Of a DNA stretch of 64,000 nucleotides, positions 44,501 to 56,500 are shown in pieces. This DNA is from Phlebotomus papatasi (Eukaryota > Arthropoda > Insecta > Diptera > Psychodidae): contig NC_077222.1 in assembly GCF_024763615.1 (NCBI RefSeq), positions 96,071,417 through 96,135,416 on the forward strand. Direction: 5' to 3'. The notes beneath the pieces were generated by a model that had not been told where the DNA came from, searched no databases, and was given only the letters and a program-made list of their open reading frames with translations. Positions within the stretch are counted from its first letter, which is position 1, and the number at the start of each line of letters is the position of its first letter. The position numbers and the translations under genes were made by a program.

Positions 44501-47500
44501 NNNNNNNNNNNNNNNNNNNNNNNNNNNNNNNNNNNNNNNNNNNNNNNNNNNNNNNNNNNNNNNNNNNNNNNNNNNNNNNNNNNNNNNNNNNNNNNNNNNN
44601 NNNNNNNNNNNNNNNNNNNNNNNNNNNNNNNNNNNNNNNNNNNNNNNNNNNNNNNNNNNNNNNNNNNNNNNNNNNNNNNNNNNNNNNNNNNNNNNNNNNN
44701 NNNNNNNNNNNNNNNNNNNNNNNNNNNNNNNNNNNNNNNNNNNNNNNNNNNNNNNNNNNNNNNNNNNNNNNNNNNNNNNNNNNNNNNNNNNNNNNNNNNN
44801 NNNNNNNNNNNNNNNNNNNNNNNNNNNNNNNNNNNNNNNNNNNNNNNNNNNNNNNNNNNNNNNNNNNNNNNNNNNNNNNNNNNNNACTTTATAAAAAAAG
44901 TGAAGCCAGAAATATTTAGTTAGGGGCCTCAGTGGGTCAGTGAATAGAGTAGTGGCTCTATTACTATGAGGCCTTCGGGTTCAAAGCTGAGCAGCTGCAG
45001 AAAAAGATTTCTCATGCCAAGCAAGCAGGTTTTGAATTCGTCCAGTGAATGAATGAATAGTAATGCCAATGGCGCATATTGGCAAAAAAGTGGACCGCCT
45101 ACACAATAGAGGCTGGTACGAAAACGAGTTTCGACATGAAAGTGGTACTTCAGTCGATACAAATATTCACTGTCACTGATCCAAACACACACCGAAATGG
45201 CCTGCTGTAATGTAGTAGCGGCACTGGTTGCCCACAGAGCTGTGATATGGAGCGGCTACCCGTATTGAGGGATAAGATAGAATAGGAGTGGGGAAGTATA
45301 AGGGGCTCAATTGTGGCCTCCATGCATCGGAAATCCGAAATCGAAAACTGGCCCTTGGCAAAATCTTATCTTGTCTTATCTTAAGATTTAGTTGATGAGA
45401 ATCGGAATTCCCTACGAAAGTGGAGTGACTCTTAAAGAAAAACAGTTGAGTCAGAGATTACATTAGAAAATGAAGAAGTTGTAAAATTGTAAAATCGTGC
45501 GAATATTGTTTAAAAGTAAATTGTTATTGTAGAAAAAAGTGCCCCCACATCTCCTGTTATGCTCTATAGGGCCTTAGACAGATTGTTATGCCCTAGACAC
45601 ACTTACGACTTAAGCCGAGAGGGGACTTAGTGGAAAATAAGGGAAATGCACATTAACCATTATTTCTAATATAATTATGCTAATACCGGCTTCGGACAGG
45701 AGGTTTAGCCCAGTTCCCGAAGGTCTCAAAAATCTAAATAACAAGCAATCTAATGAATAATATAATGAATCATTTGCCCTTATAATCCAATCCTAAACAA
45801 CAATTTTCTAAAAAAAAAGTGCCTGATTAGGAATTAGAGGAGTTAAGCCAGATGGCTAAGACTTAGGCCTGAAGACCGTATAAGCCGTATAAGCCGTATA
45901 AGCCTTCCCTCGGTTAATCCTCATGTCTGTCAAGACCCTTAAGCAAAACTCTGGAAATTTCCTGTTGACTCAACCACTGATGAAGGCTTGAAGAGTGAGT
46001 CGTACACTCTGAAGAGGGTTGTTGTTTTTCTAACAGTGACTCCATTTCCCCGAAAAATTCCGGTTGCCATCAACGTAACATTAATCTTTTTTAAGCATCA
46101 GATGTGCTAATTTGTAATGAAATTTATGGTTAACAAGTTTTGGGGTGTTTAAGGAGGGGGCAAATATCGAAACTTTTCAGTAAGATTCTCTGATTCATCA
46201 TATTGATTAAAGCGTCAAACTTCCTTTTGTTGAAATTTTTCGATTTTATATTCAAGTGGCAAAGGTCTTTTTTCTTTCTTTGAAAGATTTTTCAACTTTT
46301 CCTTCCTGTACAAAAGGCAAAATAAAAAAAGAACAAGTTCACAAAAGATTACAAATCTAATTGAAGCAAAGTTAAACTTGACTGAGGAGATAACATGAAT
46401 TCATAATGAAGTGAAAACGAGGAAAGTTCATGTTAAAAGTTAAAGTTGAAAGGATACTGATTATAGTTGGTTAACTACATTGAGGATATTGATATTAAAA
46501 ATTAAATGTTAATAACAGGATGGAGATTTCTGTGAGGTGCTTTTGGAAATCTCAAGTTATAAACAGAAGAAAATCTTGTGGGTATAGTCCTTTGAATTCA
46601 AATACGAAAAAGCTACTTTGTCATAGGGTGCAGATTGCTTAATAAGATTTCTGTGGGATTAATTTGTGAAGTAAATAAGACCGTTGATGAGATTTGTTTG
46701 TCTTATTTAGAGATTTGTTGTTTTTTTTCTGAATTATATGGGAAAGAGATGGGGGAGATGAAAAATAACAAAAATCCCATGATATTAAAAATACATGAGT
46801 CATTCCAATCGCAATAGCATAAATCATTTGCAATGTGGTTTCATGTCGTTCATTAGCGCCTCCCTCACCACTAACTATAACTCATCACATGCCAGATCAT
46901 GGACATACGGCCTCTGGGCACATTGGAATGCATACCCTGAGTCGCAATAGACCTGGTTCACAATCGCCACCTTTGCCACCTCCTCCTCCTCCCGAGGAGA
47001 CCGAACATTCGGACTTTGGCCGTCCACGGACATCCCAGGGGCCTCTAGCGCCCATTGTGCCCGATGATCAAAATCTTCCTGGATGGGTGCCGAAGAATTA
47101 CATTGAAAAAGGTAAGCAATGCTGATTTTTTTTGCAGGATGCTGCTCTCAATGTTCCACGAAAAAATCAGGAAAACATTTGAACGACGCAGATTAGTGTT
47201 TTGTTAATTACTAGAGGATAACGAACGGTGGTATAATTATGCTTTCAGTTGTTGCTATTTACGATTACTACGCTGACAAAGATGATGAGCTGAGCTTCCA
47301 GGAAAGTTCTGTGCTTTATGTGCTCAAGAAGAACGATGACGGATGGTGGGAGGTGAGTACATATACTTAAATTTATTATTATGTTGTGTTAAACTTGGTT
47401 CTCGTTCGAGTGGAGTAATAAGATTTACAAGTGACAATATAATTCTCTGACTGCTGAATTTTGATACGATTTATTTTACCTCTGATAACAATATTCGTAA

Positions 47501-50500
47501 AGTCAAATAGATGGTTGGTCTAATAAATAATGGGACTTTTAAAATATATAGAGATGATATGTTTTTTTTTCGTCTTGATATTTAAGAAGGGTATAAAACT
47601 CTTTCCGGATCCGATAGAGTGAAAATCTCAAGGGTTAAAAAAACATGGACTATTTTTTGTTTATTCTGTTTTTATATAAATTTTCTGTTGGTCTCAGATC
47701 AATGTCCGAGAAGGGTTTCTACTTCTACAAAAAAAAGCGTAGTTTAGATTCCTTTTCCTCTTGTACAAGTGGAAGGTTGAAGACGAAACTTTTAAGGGAA
47801 ACATAGGTCGAGTGAAAAGTATTGGGAGTTCCTAATATAAATATTAAGTATTTATTTATTTTGATATATTGAGTTCTTACCATTTTGTACATTATTCAGG
47901 ACACAAATTTTTTATAGGGCATCTGTACTAAATTTCGTCCAGCTTGCAATTTCGGCCACTTATTTGTTCCTCAAATTTCTATGAATTTTTATTAGTTTTT
48001 GCATATTCTAGAGGTTAGACAATGCAAAAAAGACGAAAAAAGTCGCTTTGACGAGTGAGATGATGTGAAAAACACTTAAAAAGCATTCCGGAAGGGTAAG
48101 GAACTATTAGGATCAAGATGGCCAAAAATATTACACAAAGATAGGGGAAAGCGCGCTACCTTCGGACGATTTATGCTTCGCAAAAATCACTTTTTTCAAT
48201 GTGTTATAAATGAATTTAGTCCATAATAATATTATATTTTAATAGCTAGTCCAATGCCTCAAATTTCCAGAAAAGTGCTATGGGTGAAATCCATAAGGAA
48301 CAAAGAGAAAAAATTGATTTGTCCGAAGCTTGAGTCGTCCGAAGGTAGCGCGATTTCCCCTATGTTTATATTTTTATTCATTTTAAAATGTATTAAGAAT
48401 GATTTTTAGAGACAACAAAGGCGATAAAGTTTTTACAAGATTTCAAGCAATACTCCTTGCTAACATCACCTTTGAGAAAATTCTTTTAACAGAAAAGATT
48501 TTTATTTTGGCTCAAAGTTTTAATTGTTTATTGAAGAATAGGTTTTCAAATGATTTATACCGCATACAATCCTTTAAATTCTAGAAAGGAAGTATTTTTC
48601 CAATAAAAATATTTGCATTTTATTTTTGTTTTAAACATTTTTTTTCTCGTAATCATTTTTTGGACCTAGCCTAGGGGAAGTGCTCATAATTTTGGACAGA
48701 AACATCAATGTTCTAAGCTTGAAGTGCGATATTTTCAATACTGATGAAATTTTTTTATTACTCTCTTTTCAGAAGGGTTGTTTAGAAATTCGGCAATCTG
48801 TTTTTTGTCTTTGTTTTCACCAAAATTAGTCTTATACGTTTAAAAACGAATTAATATGTGTAAATAAGTTTGACTTTAATTTTGGACACATTACTTGTAA
48901 TTTTGGACACATTGTTTCTAATTTTGGACACTTTGCTTGTAATTTTGAAAACCGAATCGTCCTAAATAGGATGTCCATTGCTCTCCATTTCAAGAACCTA
49001 TCTTACCAAGTCCTCTTCCTGTTTATGTAAGGGAACCGGAGAATGTCACAAGAAGGTCGGAAATTTTCCTTATCATTCATTAAAGTCAGTTGTCTTCGGC
49101 ATTTCCGGGAGCCTTTTAAAGCTTTTCTAACTACACCTCATTCGTAAATATGATGCCCCTTTGTTTCTCTAGGCAATTATAGAACCTAGCCATTAGGGCG
49201 TTTCAACTAGGAAAAAATTTTTTGGCACTTCTCACGGTGCTGTATTTGATAAGATAAGAAAGTTTTTCTTCTACGACCATATGATCGGACGCCGTTTAGA
49301 GGTGGCTGAACGACCCTCTCTGTAGTGTAAAATCCGGTAAAATCAGAAATTTGTTCTACAGAGAGGGTCGTTCAGCCACCTCTAAACGGCGTCTGATCAT
49401 ATGGTCGTAGAAGAAAAACTTTCTTGTCTCATCAAATACAACACCGTGAGAATAGTGCCAAAAAATTTTTTTCCTAGTTGAAACGCCCTACTAGCCATCA
49501 TAAAAGTTAAAACTTTACGAAATTTTGAGAAAAAACATTTGTACAAAATAAAAAATATCACCTCGCTGGTAAATATCTGATAAAATGGTTTATTTTTCAC
49601 ACGAAAAACGTAATTCACAAGGTAAATTTCACTTCTTGTCAAATGGACAAGTCACTATTAACGTGAATCAATAAAATATTCAATGAATATTTAATAATAT
49701 CACTAAATTATACAGGAAAAATTTTTAGTACTTTACCACAGCTAAATAAGACTGAAATAAACACAAATTTCTGTCATATTTCTCGTAAGCAACTGATCAC
49801 ATTGAAGTTTCAAGAAAGCAATTTTAACTGAAATCATAGTAAAAATTTAACGAATTTAGTGTTAAAATCTTCCAAAAAGAGTAAACATTTAGATAGAATA
49901 CATTATTCATCAAATATTGGAAGAAAATTCCATAATTTTAATCAATTAATTTTTGGTTTCCAATTTTACCCTCAAAGTGTCCAAAATTAGAAACTGTCCA
50001 ATGTTATGAGCACGTCCCTTTCCCTATGCCCGTTTGAAAATTAAATTTTTGATCCCTTATATATCGGGTCAGGCGGGTCGGGGAGGCTTAAATTTTGTTT
50101 TACTCGAAAGCTGTTAGGCCTAGTTATAACATACTAAAATTTGAGACCAATTCGTACCATAGGGGCTGAGTTATTGAGAAATTAAGATTTGGGGGTGCTT
50201 CAAAATGGCGGAAGCGAGGGTGGATTGATGGATCTGACATCAACTTCTGGTCACCTATCGACATTTAACGTTTGCCGAAATGATTTTTGAAAAAAAATGA
50301 TTTTTTTCTGACCCCCATTTTTTAACTCTCTCGTCCTTAAAGGGTTAAAAGAATGATGTTCTGAGATAATTGGCACCCTCGAATCAGACATTCAAAATGT
50401 GTCGCACTTTGTTATTATTATCCTTATCCACTCTCAAAATTTTTCACTCGACCTGTAGTACTGCGCATTTTTTCTGAGAAAGTTGTATTGCAAAGGCTAA

Positions 50501-53500
50501 AGCTTTGGTAAATATTCTCCGCAGTTATAAGACAAAGGAGACTTAAAAAATCAATTTTTTTATTGCGTATGATATTTTGTATGAAGAGTTAATTTTTAAT
50601 TTTTTTTAATTAGTCATTAAAAGCTTATTTGTATTCTATGAAAATGATATTAAATTTTAATGTTTGTTCTTGAAGCAAACTGCAATCAACATCACTATTG
50701 AGATGAGAATGTTGAAGTTTTTTAAGTTGTGTTAATTTTCAACGCGCTTAATAAGGATTTGTGCATCAGAAAGATTTTGCAACTTCAACTGCGAAAAGTT
50801 TAAATATTTTCCACTTATAAAGTTATTGATAACTTAAAGAAGTTTAAGTTTTCCAATTTTACATAGTTATCGTGCAGATTGTTACATTTCGCCGTTGATG
50901 CATAAGGACATTTAATACTTAATAAAAATGTTCATCGCAGAATTACTAAACAACTTTTAAAGTCAGTTTGAAATGTTTGAAACTTTATAATTTATTTCAG
51001 AATTGAGAGAAATATTTCCGTGTTTCTTTATTCTGTTTTTGTCATTATGAGGATTCCAAAAGGGGTTTTCGAATTTGAAAAATAATTAAACGGAATCATA
51101 TTAGTAAATGGGGAAAGACTTGAAAAATTTGAGGTTTCATCAATAATCTGGGGAATATAATTGGTAAATTGATGAATCCCTGATAAAGTTGTGTAAATGA
51201 AGTTATATCGGCTTGAGTTTGTTTTTTAAACTCCATGACAGGGCCCGTATCCTCCACTTTGTGAGAGAAGATTTTACGCGAGCTTCTCTCCGTGACATTT
51301 TCTCCTATTTTTCTCACCTGCCCACTCCCCGTATCCACGAATATCGGAGAGAATCAAGCGAGATTTTCGCGTGGAACTTCTTGTGGAAATCGTTTTTTGA
51401 CATTCCACGCGCTGTTTTTGGTCGCAAAAAAACTGAATACTGAAGTAATTATAAATTCGATGAATGAATAAACAATTAAAGAACATTGTTACAAGCTTTT
51501 ATTTATTCCTCGCGACTCCTCTTAACACTTAAATGACTGCAACGGCATTTCATGCCAAATTTCTCTTTAATCTTTTACTGCAGTAAATAAAACTTAAAAA
51601 ACCCTTTGGATTTGTACTAATTCAATTTTAAATACGTATTTATACGTATAAAGATTTTCTCTTTTTCTTGTGGTTTTGTATAAATACTCTGAAAATTTTC
51701 AAATATAATGCTAAAGTGAATTTTCAGATATTTTTGTAACAAAAAAAAACCAGTTTCCATTGAATTTTTCTCTTTTTTTTAGCAATTTGTGATAGATTAT
51801 AGGATTCATATCAATATATATTTTCCTGTAAAATTTAAAAATTCTCATTTATAATTTGCGCTTTTTAAGAAAATAATAAGTAAAATTCCAAAAGGAATTC
51901 GGGAAAGAAAAAAAAGGTGTAAAGTTAATTTTCACCTTATTTTTCTCTGCAATATTATTCGGCAATAATTCTTATTATTTATTATTTCAATATTTTCACA
52001 TTTTTTTGTGATTTTTCGAACCAATTTTCAATTGACCAGGCATATTAAATGTTAAGAGGTTACGAGTTTTCGCCAAGAAAAGTATTCTTAGTCGCTAATT
52101 AGGGTAATTGCTCATAATTTTGGACAGTCTGCTTATAAGCATCGAAGTTCCAAGTTTGAAGTGCGATATTTTCAATACTAATTGACATTTCTTGTTACTC
52201 TCTTTTCAGAAGGGTTGTTTAGAAACTTAGCAAGCTATTTATCGACTTATTTTTATTAAAATTAGTTTTAATACGTTTAAAAATGAATTGATATGTAGAG
52301 GTGAATTTGACTCTTATTTTGGACAACTTGGTAATTAATTTTTACAACTTGTCTGTAAATTTGGACAGCTAATCCGCCTCAACAGGATGCCCATTGTTCT
52401 TCATTTGATGAACCAATCTTACCAAGTCCTCTTCCTGTTCATGTAAGGGAAACGTAGAATGTCACAAGAAGGCCGGAAACTTTCCATATCATTCATTAAA
52501 GTGAGTTGACTTCGATACTCCAAGTACGTGCGGATTCGCTCATTCCCTGACCTTTCCGGGAGCCTTTCAGGACGTTTCTCGCTGGACATTTTTCACACGA
52601 AAAATCTAATTCACAAGGCAAATCTCACTTCAGATCAAATGTACAAATCACCATTAACGTGAATCAACACAATATTCAATGAGTATTCAATAATATCACT
52701 CAAAAAAACCGAAGAAACATTGTTAGTACTTCACCACAGGTAAATAAGAACTGAAGTTGATAAGAAGTTCTGTCATATTTCTCGTAAGCAATTGCTCACA
52801 CTGAATTTTCAACAAAGCAATTTCAACTCAAATCATATTCAAAATTTAACGTATTTAGTGTCAAAATCTTCCAAAAAGAACAAATATTTAGATAGAATTC
52901 ATTATTCATCAAATATTGGAATAAAAACTCATAATTTTAATAAATTTATTTTTAGTGTCCAATTTTATCCTCAAAGTGTCCAAAATAAGAAACTGGACAA
53001 AATTATGAGCATTTCCCCTATTTATTGTTTTCGGATTTGACGAGTATTTTTGTAACATTTTTGCAATACTTGAGAACCTCGTCAAATATTCATGATATTT
53101 TCGCAATGTTTGATAAACAATTCACTCACACTTCTGCTATTTTAATGGCTTCAGGATTTCTCGATTAGAGAATTTAGATATAAAATTTTATTCCCTTTCA
53201 GAATCCGGTTTTATCTCTACAAGAACACATACACGAACTATAATCAATTTAAGAAAATTACAAAGATCATTGAAAATTTTAAATTTAGAAGATACTGATA
53301 TACATACAAGCACTCAAGAGTAAAATTCAAAATTGATACATATATTTTTCGAGGACAGTTCTAGACATTATCCGTTCCGTTTTCTATTTTACGTGGAGTA
53401 TTTGAAGGAATTTTCTCAAATAAAGACTTTATTAACCTAAAGCAAAACGTTTCAAGCATTGTAAGGAGTTTTTCAATTGAGAAGTTACAATTTTTTTTAG

Positions 53501-56500
53501 ATTGTATGTCGAATAGAAAGGATAATATAGATGCGAATATCAAGAATCTCACTCAATATATATATTTTTTTCTAATTTAAGGAAGAACACGTAACTACAC
53601 GATTTTTAAATATTTGTTCAATTATTATCCATTTATTAATTTTATAATAACTGGTATTATTTTTCTGCTTAAAATATTTGTTTTGTTGGTTCTTGAGAAC
53701 TAACAATTTCAAATTATTAAAAAAGAATTTTTCCGATAAACTCCCGATAAATTATGCGATCTTTCTTCTCCGGTTTTAGTTAAAACAAAAAGAGTTTTAA
53801 AGAGTTCACGATCAAGTAAACCACTAAGAATCTGTTCAATTTCGTATTTATTAAGAATATAAATAGGTTAATCAAAGATCTAATCATTAAATGGCCAAAA
53901 CCGTTTTCTTATTTTCGAGAGCTGAAACAAGATAATATTAAAATAATTAACAATTTGGAAAATGATTGGTATCAAAATCAAACAATTATAAAAATAATAA
54001 GAGATAATAAGAAAAAGTTGGAAATTCCTTCACAGTTATTATTATTATTAAGTGAAATAATCACTTAAAAACCATTTAAAATAAAAAAAACCCGATATTT
54101 TAATTTATTTGTTTATTTTCTATGTAAATTAATCAAACTCTTACCGGGAATACCACTCGAGAATTCTCCCCGATTTTTGATGAGAAAATTTCCAATTGAA
54201 AATTTCGTGGATACCAAATGGGCTAGGTCCTCACGGAGAGTTGGCTTTTCCCGCAAAATCAAACTCTCACATCTGGAGGATACGGCCCCTGTTGTCCTGG
54301 GTTCTGGGAAATATAATTATCCACTTCCCAAGTCTTAAAATACACAGCTCGATTCTCATCTCTTCATGACTTTTCCAAGACTGACTGCTTTTCATCACGA
54401 ACCCCTGTTACGGTACCGTCCTACCGTTTTATAGACCGTAGTATCACTCGTGGAAAAAGTCGAACTTGGCCCACAAATTTTTTTTTAACTTTAATAGTAT
54501 AAATATGATTTTAAATTGAAGTTAATGAAAAACACTCTTGAATTTTGATTATTTTAAAATTCACATGCGTAAAAGAGTGAATAGATTAAATCTTATAATA
54601 ATATTGGTAATGATTATTTAGTCTTTGAAACTCATATGGCCCCTTTAAAAAGACTAAAGCTAATTTTGAAATAATGCTTTAAAAAAATGTAATCTTTGAA
54701 AAATAAGAAATTGTGAAAACTTTTCTTATTTTCTTTGGGCAAATTAAGCATTTTAAAATCCTTGATTTCACAGTGTTACGAGTACGATAACCATTTAAAA
54801 ATTACTCTATCAATTATGACATCATTAACGAAGTACTAAAAAAAAATATGAGGAAAATTATTAGCCGCTTTCATGGGTCTTATTGTAGTAAACCTTTACG
54901 ATAGACCTTAATTCTTTTAATGCCTCTTTAAGGATTGGCTTTATGAATGAATGAGAGGTTGTGCTAGTGTGTAAATTTGGCTGACGACTAGCGTCCACAA
55001 AAAAAAATGATTGGACAAGTGAATGGGACGTTGCTAGGGCCTATATTTACACAACTTTCAGGGATTCTAAGAGGAAATATCATAAAAAAAAGTCGGAGGT
55101 AGAGATGCTTTTATATGAATAGCAGAACGATGAGACAAGGACGAATTACTCTCCACCTTACTTTTCTACCTTTTATTTATGAGATGAAAGAATGACAGGA
55201 CTGGGTGAAAATGGGAGAAAATTATGAACCATTAGCTAGTCACATAGCGCTCTCTTTATCACCAGTCCCTGATGCTTCAAAGTGTGGGGATAAAATGAAA
55301 TTGCACTTTTCTGGGTGTTTTTTTTTTCATTACCTTTTCAACATGGGGTCCGTTGCGTACGCACAATGAATGGTCAATTAATTTTCTGATCAAAGTGGTC
55401 CAAAGTTGACAACTTTATGGGCTTTCTGTGTCTCAATCAACTTACTTGATGATGACCATTATCTTCAGTGTCAATGAGACAATTGCCGCATCATTAACTT
55501 CTAGTTCTCGCACCTTCCTCCACAAATGGATTTTAGTGCTCTTTCTCCTCTCTCTCTCTCTCTCTCTCAGGAATCACTTCCGTCACCCTCTTGGACGATT
55601 ATCCTTTTGAATGTTCACATATTATGGGATTTTTATGAGGTTGATAGGGAGATTGGAACACGTTCAAGTGTTCCATTTTTAGAATAAAGAAAAGGAAAAA
55701 AAATCCTATCTGCAAGTCTCCGATCAGGGATTAAAGACTTTTTTTCCGCGAAATTGTGCTACAAAGCTGTTAAATTTTATCAATTTCAACTTCCACGAGT
55801 GGTAATAAGTCAAGCTGAAAGAAGAGCGATATTAGAGAAGAAAAAGTGGAGGTGACATTGGATAATATTTCACTTCAATGAAGGTGTAGAATGGCATATT
55901 GAGAAAAAAGAACCTGTCATTAAAAGTTGTTCTTAAACCAACGTGAAAAGTACACATATTTCCTTGTACATTTCTTAATATTATTGAGTAAGTATGAAAA
56001 CTTAAGGAAAAGTTTATATGTTTCTCCCCCTTTTTAAAAAGGTTTTACTTCACTGTAGATTGAAGAGTTTTTTATGTAAAGAGATTCACTTACGTTTCAA
56101 TTTCACAATAGTTTTCTAATAATTTATTAACGAATTTAATCAGCAATAAACCTGTACCTGTGTATATATATCCAAATACCATGCGAAAGAATAATCGACA
56201 GAATCTCGTGAGTTCGAACATTTTGTGGGAAAATATTGAAAATATATTTCTAAGAAATGTGGATAATCTTCAAAAAGATATCACGAAAATTAAGAGTTTC
56301 CAGTAAAGAATGACTCATACGGAGAATACTGTGGCAATTGCCTCAGAAATGTTTTGAAAAATTAGGGAAACTCTAGAAAATTAGGAAACTAAAAAAAAAC
56401 TGTTAATGAAACTTAACAAGAACATCAAAAATATCAAGTTCTAAGAAAATTTTCGTGGCAATCCAAGAAAACTTCATACATTTTTTCAAAAGTCTTTTAG

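Larger units (their letters stand above)
33497..46856 (+). other. Abi intron 4 (13.4 kb, includes the N gap)
   Basis: Repeat content: MITE (33898-34324), triplicated foldback MITE block (35129-36389), MITE (36468-36683), nested elements (37239-38212), part of the 1.8-kb repeat family (38215-39120), TIR elements (39361-40490, 42579-43485), SINEs (43784-43890, 44923-45383) and nested family-K element (45589-45940). At 41740-42120 there is a GTCCGTTTGTCCGGCC / AGGCCAAAAGGTTAGAG repeat, whose inverse is near 1490-1560. I see nothing classifiable in 40500-41700. Confidence 0.8.
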
